From the NCBI GenBank assembly GCA_038745585.1, contig JBCDLH010000003.1, positions 186,001-250,000 of the forward strand: a stretch of DNA of 64,000 nucleotides. The letters are read 5' to 3'. The notes beneath the pieces are model-generated. The model saw only the letters and a program-made list of their open reading frames with translations, searched no databases and was not told the DNA's origin. Both the position numbers and the translations under genes were made by a program. The DNA comes from HLUCCA09 sp038745585. GTDB taxonomy: Bacteria; Pseudomonadota; Alphaproteobacteria; Rhodobacterales; Rhodobacteraceae. Positions 26,036 to 34,288 of this stretch are shown in pieces (positions within the stretch are counted from its first letter, which is position 1; each line of letters begins with the position of its first letter).

Positions 26036-26079
26036 GAAATCATTACCAGAATCTGGGGGCGAATCAAGGAGCGGGCCGC

Positions 26080-26580
26080 GTGGCGCGCAAGTTCAGAGGC
26101 GAGAGCCAGCATAAGGTGGACGGCAAGGGTCGGGTGTCTATCCCGGCGCAATTTCGCCGTGTGCTCGAAGCCGGCGATCCTGACTGGACGGACGGTCTGC
26201 ATCCCAATCTTGTGATCGTCTACGGCGACGCGCGCCAGAAACACCTCGAATGCTACACGATCGAAGCGATGGAGGAGGTCGACGAAAGGATCGCCCAGCT
26301 CCCGCGCTTCTCGAAAAAGCGCAGATACCTGCAGCGCGTGATGAACGGGATGTCCTTTCCGACCTCTGTCGACGAGACAGGCCGGTTGGTCCTGCCTGCC
26401 AAGCTGCGCGATAAAGCAGGCCTCAAGGACGAGGCCTATTTCATCGCGGCGGGCGACACCTTTCAGATCTGGCACCCTGAGACCTACCAAGACGTGGTTG
26501 CAGCGCAGGATGAAGCCTTCCTGGACGAAGTTCCCGAGGGGATCGACCCGCTCGAACTGCTCGACCTGGAGGATTTCTGA
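26080..26580 (+). CDS. mraZ: Division/cell-wall cluster transcriptional regulator MraZ
   Basis: 166-residue AbrB-fold protein with two MraZ repeats: the first has SQHKVDGKGRVSIPAQFR (about 9-26), the second has TSVDETGRLVLPAKLR (about 89-104) with the conserved DxxGR pattern. MraZ binds TGGGN repeats and represses its own dcw operon. The GTG at 26080 follows AAGGAGCGGGCCGC and starts MARKFRGES, typical for the family. Three bases separate it from rsmH. Candidate operator arrays are present upstream. Confidence 0.95.
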   Translation: MARKFRGESQHKVDGKGRVSIPAQFRRVLEAGDPDWTDGLHPNLVIVYGDARQKHLECYTIEAMEEVDERIAQLPRFSKKRRYLQRVMNGMSFPTSVDETGRLVLPAKLRDKAGLKDEAYFIAAGDTFQIWHPETYQDVVAAQDEAFLDEVPEGIDPLELLDLEDF

Positions 26581-26583
26581 GCG

Positions 26584-27591
26584 ATGGCCGCTGCCGCTCC
26601 GGTGGACGACCGTCCTCTCCCGGCCGACCCGCCGCATATCCCTGTCCTGATCGGTGCCCTCGTTGCGGCCGTGGCCCCCGTCGAGGGCCAGTGGATCGAC
26701 GGCACGTTTGGGGCGGGGGGGTATACCGACGCATTGCTCCGCGCCGGCGCAGACCACGTGATCGGCATCGACCGCGATCCATCCGCCATCGCCGCCGCCA
26801 CGCCGGCCGCTGCGCGCTGGGCCGGCAAGCTCTCGCTCCATCAGGCGCGGTTTTCCCAGATGGCCCAGACAGTGAGCGCGCCGGTTGAGGGCATTGTCTT
26901 CGATCTCGGCGTCTCCTCGATGCAGCTCGATCAGGCCGCACGGGGCTTTTCTTTCTTGCGCGACGGGCCGCTCGACATGCGCATGGGGGGAGAGGGGCCG
27001 TCTGCCGCCGACCTTGTGAACGCCGCCCGAGAGGCCGATCTTGCCGATATCCTCTATCACTACGGAGAGGAGCGCGCCTCCCGCCGGATTGCCCGCGCTA
27101 TCGTCGCCGCGCGCCCGCTGGCGACAACGGCTGAGCTCGCCGACGTTGTGATGGGGTGCCTCCCGCGCGCCAAGCCGGGACAGAGCCACCCCGCGACGCG
27201 CAGCTTTCAGGCGCTTCGGATCGCGGTGAACGACGAGTTTGGCGAGTTGATCCGCGGGCTGGAGGAAGCCGAGCGGCTCCTCGCGCCCGGGGGCGCGCTC
27301 GCGGTCGTGACGTTCCATTCGCTCGAAGACCGCGTCGTCAAACGGTTTTTGCAGGCGCGCTCCGGCGCGGGCGGCGGCGGGAACCGCTATGCCCCCGCCG
27401 CGACCGAGGTCGAGCCACAGTTTCGCCTCACCCCGCGCAAGGCGATCGAGCCCGACGCGGTAGAGCTTGCCGCCAATCCGCGCGCGCGCTCGGCCAAGCT
27501 CCGCGTCGCGCGGCGGACAGGGGCGGCGGCGGGGCGGGTCGACCGGGTGGGGCTCGGGCTGCCGGGGCCGGCAGATTGGTGGAAAGCGTAA
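26584..27591 (+). CDS. rsmH: 16S rRNA (cytosine(1402)-N(4))-methyltransferase RsmH (MraW)
   Basis: 335-residue SAM-dependent enzyme that methylates N4 of C1402 in the ribosomal P site. HIPVLIGALVAAV opens the family domain. The SAM site is DGTFGAGGYTDALL with GIDRDPSAI, followed by the recognition segment FDLGVSSMQLDQAARGFSF and the C-terminal VTFHSLEDRVVKRF. Length is normal. It starts three bases after mraZ and ends 18 bases before ftsL. Confidence 0.96.
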   Translation: MAAAAPVDDRPLPADPPHIPVLIGALVAAVAPVEGQWIDGTFGAGGYTDALLRAGADHVIGIDRDPSAIAAATPAAARWAGKLSLHQARFSQMAQTVSAPVEGIVFDLGVSSMQLDQAARGFSFLRDGPLDMRMGGEGPSAADLVNAAREADLADILYHYGEERASRRIARAIVAARPLATTAELADVVMGCLPRAKPGQSHPATRSFQALRIAVNDEFGELIRGLEEAERLLAPGGALAVVTFHSLEDRVVKRFLQARSGAGGGGNRYAPAATEVEPQFRLTPRKAIEPDAVELAANPRARSAKLRVARRTGAAAGRVDRVGLGLPGPADWWKA

Positions 27592-27609
27592 CGGGATGGG
27601 GATCGCGTG

Positions 27610-27981
27610 ATGCGGGGATTTGTGCTGATACCGTCAATCCTAGCGGTCTTGGGGCTCGCGTTTTGGGCCTATCAGGAGAATTACCGCACCCAGGCTGCGC
27701 AGCAGCGGGCCGAAACGCTTGCGCGCGATATCGGCGCGTTGCGCGAGCGTCTCGCTTTAATGGAGGCGGAGTGGGCCTATCTCAACCGCCCGCTGCGCCT
27801 TGCGGAGTTGGCTGAGCTCAATTTCGACCGTTTGAAGCTTCAGCCCTTCGCACCGACGCAATTTGGCAAGCTCGAAGAGATCGCCTATCCGCCCGACCCT
27901 ACGGAGCTGATCGTCGACGGGATCGTTGAGGCCCGCGGGACGCTGACCGACGGGGTTGACCCAGCGGGAGATTGGCCATGA
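27610..27981 (+). CDS. ftsL: Cell division protein FtsL
   Basis: 123-residue bitopic protein of the divisome. A single N-terminal membrane helix (about 4-20) is followed by a coiled coil, from AAQQRAETLARDIGALRERLALMEAEWAYL to the typical NRPLRLAELA. FtsL forms a complex with FtsB and FtsQ that activates FtsW-FtsI. The GTG three bases earlier is in frame, but the ATG at 27610 is preferred. The stop overlaps the ftsI start (ATGA). Confidence 0.88.
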   Translation: MRGFVLIPSILAVLGLAFWAYQENYRTQAAQQRAETLARDIGALRERLALMEAEWAYLNRPLRLAELAELNFDRLKLQPFAPTQFGKLEEIAYPPDPTELIVDGIVEARGTLTDGVDPAGDWP

Positions 27982-29777
27982 TCCGCACGCCGCTCCGCCC
28001 TCTCGCGCGGATCCTCGCCGCCCGTGCGCATGGCACCGACCCCGACGTCATCGAGGCGGAAAATCTCCGCCAACGCAACGACGTGCGCCGGGACGATTTG
28101 CGCCGGCGCGCCGAGGGCCGGCTCTTTGTCCTCGTGCTTTGCTTTGTCGCCGCGTTCACAACCGTCGGCGTCCGCATGGCAGCGCTCGCGTCCTCCGATC
28201 CGCAAGAGCCGCGCCTGGCCGCCGCCGGCGAGGCCATCGTCGCAACCCGCGCTGACATCACCGACCGCAACGGCCGGCTCCTCGCCACCAATCTCGACAC
28301 GCATTCCCTTTATGCCCAACCGCGGCACTTGGTCGATCCGTCACGGGCGGCGCGCGAACTGGCAACGGTCTTTCCCGATCTCGACGCCGCCGCCCTCGAA
28401 CGGCGCTTTACCGATGGGCGCAAGTTCCTCTGGATCAAAAAGAAACTGAGCCCGGAACAGATGCAGGCCGTGCACGATATCGGCGAGCCCGGCCTGCTCT
28501 TTGGCCCGCGCGAGATGCGGCTCTACCCCAACGGCCGGCTCGCAGCCCATGTGCTCGGCGGGGCGAGCTTTGGCCGCGAAGGGGTGCATTCGGCCGAGGT
28601 CATCGGCACCGCGGGGATCGAAAAGGCGTTCGACGCGTATCTCCGCGATCCGGGCCTCGGCGGCGCGCCGCTGGTGACCTCACTCGACCTGCGCGTGCAG
28701 GCGGCGACGCGGACGGTCCTTGCGGGCGGGATGGAGCTTTTGAACGCCAAGGGCGCCTCGGCCGTTCTGATGGACGTGCAAACAGGCGAGATCCTGTCGC
28801 TGGTCTCGCTTCCGGATTTCGATCCCAACGACCGGCCCCGCCCCCTGGCGCGCGGCGACCAATCCGACAGCCCGCTCTTTAATCGCGCGCTGCAGGGCGT
28901 CTACGAGCTTGGCTCGGTCTTCAAAATCTTTACCGCCGCGCAGGCCCTTGAGCTCGGCCTCGCCAACGAAAACACCGTGCTCGATACGTCCGGGCCGATG
29001 CGGATCTCGGGCTTTCCGATCCGCGAGTTCCGCAACAAGGATTTCGGCGCGATCTCCGTGGGCGAGATCATCGTCGTCAGCTCGAACCGGGGTACGGCGC
29101 GCCTCGCCTTACAGATCGGCGCGGCGCGCCAAAAAGCCTTTCTGGGCAAGTTTGGGTTTCTTGTACCCACAGAACTCGAGGTCGTCGAGGCGCCGACGGG
29201 CCGCCCCCTCTATCCCGAGCGGTGGCAGGAGCTGTCGACGGTGACCATCAGCTATGGCCATGGGATTTCGACCTCGCCGGTGCATCTTGCGGCGGGCTAC
29301 GCCTCGCTGGTGAACGGAGGGACGCGCGTGCGCCCGACGCTCCTCCGCCAACCGGGGCCGCAACAGGGCGAGCGGCTGATCTCGGAGGCGACGTCGGACG
29401 CCGTTCGGCGCATGCTGCGCGCGGTCGTGACGGATGGAACGGCAAGCTTTGCCGAGGTGCCCGGCTATGCCGTTGGCGGCAAGACCGGCACCGCCGACAA
29501 ACCACGTCCCGCCGGTGGCGGCTATTACGACGACAAGGTGATCTCGACCTTTGCCTCGTTTTTTCCCGCCGACGCTCCGCGCTATGTGCTTGTGGTGACA
29601 TTCGACGAGCCGCAGGAAACCTCCGGTACGGAGCCGCGCCGCACGGCGGGGTGGACGGCGGTTCCGGTCGCCTCAGAGATCACCCGCCGGATCGCGCCGC
29701 TCCTCGGTCTCAGACCGCATGTTGAAGCCGCCCCCTGGCCCGCGCTAACACCGGCGGCAAGCCGGGTGGCCGAGTAG
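27978..29777 (+). CDS. ftsI: Penicillin-binding protein 3 (FtsI), septal transpeptidase
   Basis: 599-residue class B PBP that crosslinks septal peptidoglycan. A cytoplasmic Arg-rich tail and one membrane helix (about 49-66) precede the pedestal domain with RADITDRNGRLLATN. The transpeptidase domain has the SxxK nucleophile Ser313-Lys316 (GSVFK), SxN at 368-370 (SSN) and KTG at 502-504. All active-site motifs are intact. The ATG at 27978 overlaps the ftsL stop and has GGGAG upstream. Length is normal for alphaproteobacteria. Confidence 0.97.
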   Translation: MIRTPLRPLARILAARAHGTDPDVIEAENLRQRNDVRRDDLRRRAEGRLFVLVLCFVAAFTTVGVRMAALASSDPQEPRLAAAGEAIVATRADITDRNGRLLATNLDTHSLYAQPRHLVDPSRAARELATVFPDLDAAALERRFTDGRKFLWIKKKLSPEQMQAVHDIGEPGLLFGPREMRLYPNGRLAAHVLGGASFGREGVHSAEVIGTAGIEKAFDAYLRDPGLGGAPLVTSLDLRVQAATRTVLAGGMELLNAKGASAVLMDVQTGEILSLVSLPDFDPNDRPRPLARGDQSDSPLFNRALQGVYELGSVFKIFTAAQALELGLANENTVLDTSGPMRISGFPIREFRNKDFGAISVGEIIVVSSNRGTARLALQIGAARQKAFLGKFGFLVPTELEVVEAPTGRPLYPERWQELSTVTISYGHGISTSPVHLAAGYASLVNGGTRVRPTLLRQPGPQQGERLISEATSDAVRRMLRAVVTDGTASFAEVPGYAVGGKTGTADKPRPAGGGYYDDKVISTFASFFPADAPRYVLVVTFDEPQETSGTEPRRTAGWTAVPVASEITRRIAPLLGLRPHVEAAPWPALTPAASRVAE

Positions 29778-29810
29778 GCGGGCGGCGCCATGATCAGGGG
29801 AATACGTGCC

Positions 29811-31301
29811 ATGGGCGACATTGGGGAAGCCAAGACCCTCGCCGAGTTGGGCCTCGCTGCGGCGTCGGGCCAGGAGGCGCGTGTGACCGGGCTCGCGGTC
29901 GACAGCCGCAAGGTCCGCCCCGGTTTCCTTTTCGCCGCGCTACCGGGAACCAACGTCCATGGCGCCGCCTTCATCCCTGCGGTGCTCGAACTGGGCGCAG
30001 CCGCGATTTTGACCGACGCGGTTGGCGCGCGTCTTGCCGATACCGCGCTCGCCGGCTCGTCGGTTGCGCTCGTTGTCGTCGAGGATCCGCGCGCGGCACT
30101 GGCCTATGCCGCGGCGCTCTACTATGGCGCGCAACCCGAGATCACGGTCGCTGTCACCGGCACCAACGGCAAGACGAGCGTGGCGAGCTTTACCCGGCAG
30201 ATCTGGCAGGAGCTCGGCTTTTCCGCCATCTCCGTGGGCACGACAGGGGTCGAGGGCGATTTCGAAGCGCCGCTCATCCACACGACGCCCGAGCCGATCA
30301 CCCTGCACCGCACCCTGGCCGAAGCGACCGCCGCGGGGATCACTCACGCGGCGATGGAAGCCTCGTCCCATGGGCTCGCGCAGCGGCGGACAGACGGGAT
30401 CCGCCTCGCAGCAGCGGGCTTTACCAACATCACGCAGGATCACCTCGACTATCACGCTGATTTTGAGGATTATTTCGCGGCCAAGGCACGGCTTTTCACC
30501 CGCGTGCTCTCCGATGACGGTATCGCTGTCGTAAACCTCGACGGCGCCCAGGGCGCGCGCATGGCGATGGCGGCCGAGGAAGCGGGGCACGAGGTCATCC
30601 GTGTCGGCCGGAGCGAAGAATGCGTGCTGCGCCTGCGCGCGCTGCGCTTTGACCCGAGCGGGCAGGAACTGCGCTTTGAGTGGAACGGGCGGGCGCATCA
30701 GGCCAAGCTTGGGCTGATCGGTGGCTTTCAGGCCGAAAATGTGCTGGTTGCGGCAGGGCTCACGATCGCTGCCGGAGCGGACCCGGCGGATGTCTGGCCC
30801 ACGCTCGCGCGGCTGCGGGGCGTCCGCGGGCGGATGCAGCTGGCCGCGACCCGGTCCAACGGGGCCTCCGTTTTCGTCGACTACGCCCATACGCCCGACG
30901 CACTGGCAACGGCGCTCAAAGCGCTCCGCCCCCACGTGATGGGCCGGCTGATCTGCGTCTTCGGTGCGGGCGGCGACCGGGACCGGGGCAAGCGCCCCTT
31001 GATGGGCGCCGCTGTGGCCGAGCATGCTGACATCGGCATCGTCACCGACGATAACCCCCGCTCGGAAGACCCCGCTCTCATCCGCCGTGCGGTTCTTGAG
31101 GGCTGTCCAGGCGCCAGCGACGTCGGCGACCGGGCAGAGGCGATCCTGCGCGGCGTCGATGCGCTCGGGTCGGGGGACGCATTGCTGATCGCGGGCAAGG
31201 GCCACGAGACAGGGCAAGTCGTCGGCGACGTCACCTATCCGTTCGACGATGTCGAGCAGGCCTCTGTGGCGGTTGCAGCGCTCGACGGACGCGTGACATG
31301 A
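29811..31301 (+). CDS. murE: UDP-MurNAc-L-alanyl-D-glutamate:meso-diaminopimelate ligase MurE
   Basis: 496-residue Mur ligase adding the third stem residue to the peptidoglycan precursor. ATP loop GTNGKTS (117-123), substrate segments TTPEP and EASSHGL, and the DNPRSEDP motif near 410 that selects meso-diaminopimelate are all visible; KGHETGQ sits near the end. The ATG at 29811 has AGGGGA about nine bases upstream; an ATG at 29790 is an alternative. The next expected cluster member, murF, is absent: only a 31-codon frame starts at the murE stop. Confidence 0.96.
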   Translation: MGDIGEAKTLAELGLAAASGQEARVTGLAVDSRKVRPGFLFAALPGTNVHGAAFIPAVLELGAAAILTDAVGARLADTALAGSSVALVVVEDPRAALAYAAALYYGAQPEITVAVTGTNGKTSVASFTRQIWQELGFSAISVGTTGVEGDFEAPLIHTTPEPITLHRTLAEATAAGITHAAMEASSHGLAQRRTDGIRLAAAGFTNITQDHLDYHADFEDYFAAKARLFTRVLSDDGIAVVNLDGAQGARMAMAAEEAGHEVIRVGRSEECVLRLRALRFDPSGQELRFEWNGRAHQAKLGLIGGFQAENVLVAAGLTIAAGADPADVWPTLARLRGVRGRMQLAATRSNGASVFVDYAHTPDALATALKALRPHVMGRLICVFGAGGDRDRGKRPLMGAAVAEHADIGIVTDDNPRSEDPALIRRAVLEGCPGASDVGDRAEAILRGVDALGSGDALLIAGKGHETGQVVGDVTYPFDDVEQASVAVAALDGRVT

Positions 31302-31393
31302 CGCTGCGTCCGCGTTTTACGGGAGCCGTCGCGATTGACCCGGGTTGCGTTCTCCGCCAAGCGGCGCGGCACATGCGGGTCAGGACAGGCTGA
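31298..31393 (+). CDS. Tiny overlapping ORF in the place of murF (31 codons, doubtful)
   Basis: An ATG overlaps the murE stop as ATGA, just as murF normally would. It opens MTLRPRFTGAVAIDPG and stops after 31 residues, 12 bases before mraY. It shows no MurF motif. It may be a leader or coupling peptide keeping mraY translated with murE, a scar of murF loss, or chance. I favour a relic or no function. Confidence 0.25.
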   Translation: MTLRPRFTGAVAIDPGCVLRQAARHMRVRTG

Positions 31394-31405
31394 GGGACGC
31401 GGGGC

Positions 31406-32488
31406 ATGCTCTATTGGCTCACAGAGTTCTCCGACGGCGGAGATGTTTTCAACCTTTTCAGATATATCACGTTTCGCGCTGGGGCCGCGTTCTTTACAGC
31501 TCTGATCTTTGGGTTTCTCTTTGGCCGGCCGCTGATCAACTTGCTGCGCCGCCGTCAGGGCGCCGGGCAACCGATCCGCAACGATGGGCCCGAAGGGCAT
31601 TTCGCAAAGGCCGGCACGCCAACGATGGGCGGTGTGCTGATCCTTGGCGGGCTTACGGTGTCGACCCTCCTTTGGGCGCGGCTCGACAATCCCTATGTCT
31701 GGATCACGCTCTTTGTGACAATTGCCTTCGGGCTTGTTGGCTTTGCGGACGACTACGCCAAGGTCTCTAGCGGCAACCACAAAGGCGTGCCGGGGCGTGT
31801 CCGGCTCGCCATCGGCTTTGCAATTGCCGCCGTCGCCGCACTCGCTTTTTCCGCGGTCCATCCCGAGGCGCTCTCCAATCAACTCGCCTTTCCGGTGTTT
31901 AAGGATGTGCTTTTGGGCATGGGGCTCTTGTTCATCCCATTTGCGATGTTCGTGATCGTTGGTGCGGCCAACGCGGTCAACCTGACGGACGGGCTCGACG
32001 GACTTGCCATCATGCCGGTGATGATCGCAGCGGGAACGCTCGGCGTGATCGCCTACACGGTCGGCCGGGTGGACTTCACCGAGTATCTCGACGTGCATTA
32101 CGTCCCCGGGACCGGGGAATTGCTGATCTTCTCGGCGGGGCTAATCGGCGGGGGGTTGGGCTTTTTGTGGTACAATGCGCCGCCCGCCGCCGTTTTCATG
32201 GGGGATACCGGCAGCCTTGCGCTCGGCGGTGCCCTGGGCGCCATTGCCGTTGCCACAAAGCACGAGATCGTGCTTGCCATTGTCGGCGGCATCTTCGTCG
32301 CCGAAGCGCTCTCGGTCATCATCCAAGTCGCGTATTTCAAGCGGACGGGCAAGCGCGTGTTTCTCATGGCGCCGATCCACCATCACTTTGAAAAGCGGGG
32401 TTGGGCTGAGCCGCAGATCGTCATACGGTTTTGGATCATCTCGCTGATCCTGGCGCTCATCGGCCTCGCGACGCTCAAGATCCGCTAA
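31406..32488 (+). CDS. mraY: Phospho-MurNAc-pentapeptide transferase MraY
   Basis: 360-residue polytopic membrane enzyme that forms lipid I from UDP-MurNAc-pentapeptide and undecaprenyl phosphate. Family landmarks are QPIRNDGPEGHFAKAGTPTMGG, the Asp-rich FADDYAK near 115, NAVNLTDGLDGLA near 193-205, FMGDTGSLALGG and the HHHFEKRGW loop near 330. About ten hydrophobic helices are apparent and length is normal. GAGGGACGCGGGGC precedes the ATG. It is the last dcw gene in the window; murD, ftsW and murG do not follow. Confidence 0.97.
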   Translation: MLYWLTEFSDGGDVFNLFRYITFRAGAAFFTALIFGFLFGRPLINLLRRRQGAGQPIRNDGPEGHFAKAGTPTMGGVLILGGLTVSTLLWARLDNPYVWITLFVTIAFGLVGFADDYAKVSSGNHKGVPGRVRLAIGFAIAAVAALAFSAVHPEALSNQLAFPVFKDVLLGMGLLFIPFAMFVIVGAANAVNLTDGLDGLAIMPVMIAAGTLGVIAYTVGRVDFTEYLDVHYVPGTGELLIFSAGLIGGGLGFLWYNAPPAAVFMGDTGSLALGGALGAIAVATKHEIVLAIVGGIFVAEALSVIIQVAYFKRTGKRVFLMAPIHHHFEKRGWAEPQIVIRFWIISLILALIGLATLKIR

Positions 32489-32489
32489 C

Positions 32490-32918
32490 ATGGTCGATTT
32501 TGAGGCCGATCCTGAGGCTGGTCCTTACGACGGTCCGGTGCGCGACCGGGACGCCATGATCGCCGGGATGGAGCCGGTGGCACGCCCTGGCGCGGTCGCG
32601 TTCGTCGCGCTGGGGGCGGGCTGGGAGGCGCATCTGGCCGAGGCCCGCGCTGTGGTTCGCGAGGAGGAGGGCGTCACGCTCGTCCTGCCGCTGGCGCATC
32701 CCGCTGTGCCGGGCAGCGCGCTGCCGATGCGTCAGATCACGCTCAACGTGCACTCGGCGCTCGATGGCGTTGGCCTGACCGCGGCAGTGGCCGAGGCGCT
32801 GGCATCGGCCGATATCCCCTGCAACGTCATCGCAGGCTTCCACCACGACCACCTCTTTGTGCCCGCCGGCGACGCGGACCGGGCCGTCGCCATCCTGCAA
32901 GCTCGCGCCGCCCGGTAG
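32490..32918 (+). CDS. ACT-domain protein (DUF2241-like)
   Basis: 142-residue cytoplasmic protein. The C-terminal half looks like an ACT fold (ITLNVHSALDGVGLTAAVAEAL, then IPCNVIAGFHHDHLFVPAGDADRAVAIL), close to small conserved ACT proteins that may sense amino acids. The start codon is one base after the mraY stop, so it is read from the same transcript, an unusual partner for the cell-wall cluster. No enzyme domain is attached; the ligand is unknown. Confidence 0.75.
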   Translation: MVDFEADPEAGPYDGPVRDRDAMIAGMEPVARPGAVAFVALGAGWEAHLAEARAVVREEEGVTLVLPLAHPAVPGSALPMRQITLNVHSALDGVGLTAAVAEALASADIPCNVIAGFHHDHLFVPAGDADRAVAILQARAAR

Positions 32919-32968
32919 GGCGGGGGGGCTCTGGGCCGTACCGGAAGCCGTCCCCCACTTCTGCTGGG

Positions 32969-33787
32969 CTATCGCTTCTTTTTCGGCGCAGCGCGAGGGC
33001 GGCGTTCTGGCTTTGCCTTGGGTGTCGGGCGCGGCGCAAAGCTCTGATCGAGGCCGAGCTGATCGCGCAGGACGCGCGGCTTGACCTCTTCCACCGCGCC
33101 CGCGGCCAGGTTTCCAAGCTGGAACGGGCCATAGCTCACCCGGATCAGCCGATTGACCTGAAGCCCGACCGCGTCCATTGCGCGGCGGATTTCGCGGTTC
33201 TTGCCCTCGCGCAGCGCAACCGTCACCCAGGCATTGGCGCCCTGCTGGCGATCGAGCGTGACCTGCATCGGCTGAAACCGTTCTCCATCATGCGTCAGGC
33301 CATCGCGCAACGGCGCAAAGGTCGCGTCTTCAGGGGTGCCCTTGACGCGTACGCGGTAGCGCCGAAGCCACCCCGTCTGCGGCAGTTCTAGCTTGCGCTT
33401 GACCCCGCCGTCATTGGTCAGGAGCAGCAGACCTTCGGAGGTAATGTCGAGCCGGCCGATGCTCAGCACGCGCGGCAGATCGCTTGGCAGCTTGTCGAAA
33501 ATCGTCTCACGGCCCTTTTCGTCGCGCGTCGTCGTCACGAGCCCCACCGGCTTGTGGTAGAGCCAGAGACGCGGTGGTTCGGCCGCAGCGAGCGGTGTGC
33601 CGTCGACCGTAATCCGATCGGTCGCAGTGACGTTGAGGGCCGGGCTCTCGATCCGCCGCCCGTTGACGGCGACGCGGCCCTCGGCGATGAGGCCCTCAGC
33701 GTCTCGGCGTGAGGCCCGTCCGGACCGCGCGATCACCTTGGCAATGCGCTCGCTGCTGGGCGGAGGAGGGGCGGTACGGTCGGGCAT
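32969..33787 (-). CDS. rluB: Pseudouridine synthase of the RluB/RsuA family
   Basis: 272-residue rRNA pseudouridine synthase, by similarity probably acting on 23S rRNA U2605. An N-terminal S4 domain (RIAKVIARSGRASRRDAEGLI, about 14-34) is followed by the catalytic domain with Asp114 in IGRLDITSEGLLLLTND and the conserved REGKNREIRRAM. The C terminus is a basic, disordered tail (RPTPKAKPERRPRAAPKKKR). The ATG at 33787 fits the family; the longer frame overlaps the divergent tadA promoter. RluE/RluF or RsuA remain possible sub-family assignments. Confidence 0.88.
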   Translation of the reverse strand: MPDRTAPPPPSSERIAKVIARSGRASRRDAEGLIAEGRVAVNGRRIESPALNVTATDRITVDGTPLAAAEPPRLWLYHKPVGLVTTTRDEKGRETIFDKLPSDLPRVLSIGRLDITSEGLLLLTNDGGVKRKLELPQTGWLRRYRVRVKGTPEDATFAPLRDGLTHDGERFQPMQVTLDRQQGANAWVTVALREGKNREIRRAMDAVGLQVNRLIRVSYGPFQLGNLAAGAVEEVKPRVLRDQLGLDQSFAPRPTPKAKPERRPRAAPKKKR

Positions 33788-33826
33788 AGGTTCGCTCGTA
33801 GCGGTTGGTCCGGAGGAAGGAAAGCG

Positions 33827-34288
33827 ATGACGCATTTCGCCCGGCACATGGACGTCGCGCTCGCCGAGGCGCGCCTGGCCGCGGAGTATGGTGAGGTGCC
33901 GGTGGGCGCGGTGGTGCTCGATCCGGCCGGCCGTATCGTTGCCCAGGCCGGCAATCGCACGCGGCTCCTGTCGGATCCCTCAGCCCATGCCGAGGTTCTC
34001 GCGATCCGGGCGGCCTGTGCGGCGGCAGGGACGGAGCGGCTGCCTGGGCACGCGCTCTACGTCACACTCGAGCCCTGCGCGATGTGCGCGGGCCTGATCG
34101 CGGCGGCGCGGATCGCGCGGCTGGTCTATGGCGCGGCGGACCCGAAATCGGGGGGCGTGGCCCATGGCGCGCGGGTTTTCTCGCACGCTCAGGCGCATCA
34201 CGTGCCCGAAGTCATCGACGGGATCGCGGCGGCAGAGGCCGAGGCCTTGCTGCGCGACTTCTTCGCAGCGCGGCGTGCGGCGCCTTAG
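33827..34288 (+). CDS. tadA: tRNA-specific adenosine deaminase TadA
   Basis: 153-residue zinc deaminase that converts A34 to inosine in tRNA-Arg(ACG). Zinc and catalytic residues are His54 and Glu56 in HAEV and Cys84/Cys87 in EPCAMC. Length and the GARVFSHAQAHHVPEVIDGI segment agree with the family. AGGAAAG precedes the ATG. Its stop overlaps the stop of the converging M23 peptidase gene (TTAG). Confidence 0.93.
   Translation: MTHFARHMDVALAEARLAAEYGEVPVGAVVLDPAGRIVAQAGNRTRLLSDPSAHAEVLAIRAACAAAGTERLPGHALYVTLEPCAMCAGLIAAARIARLVYGAADPKSGGVAHGARVFSHAQAHHVPEVIDGIAAAEAEALLRDFFAARRAAP

Larger units (their letters stand above)
25298..26079. other. 782-bp non-coding region between mrp and mraZ, rich in signals
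   Basis: No convincing gene; candidate frames lack start signals and family resemblance, and base composition is less GC-rich than the neighbours. Contents: a four-box TGGGA array (25337-25370), a DnaA box within an inverted repeat (25610-25640), a short hairpin CGGGT/ACCCG (about 25649-25666), a three-box TGGGN array on the other strand (25776-25800), and an intrinsic terminator (25991-26035). Promoter(s) for mraZ must lie here. Confidence 0.6.

Noticed and set aside
25298..26079. RNase P RNA or a replication origin upstream of mraZ
   Set aside because: The conserved RNase P core sequence is not seen. Only one DnaA box is present, with no box cluster or origin-linked genes.
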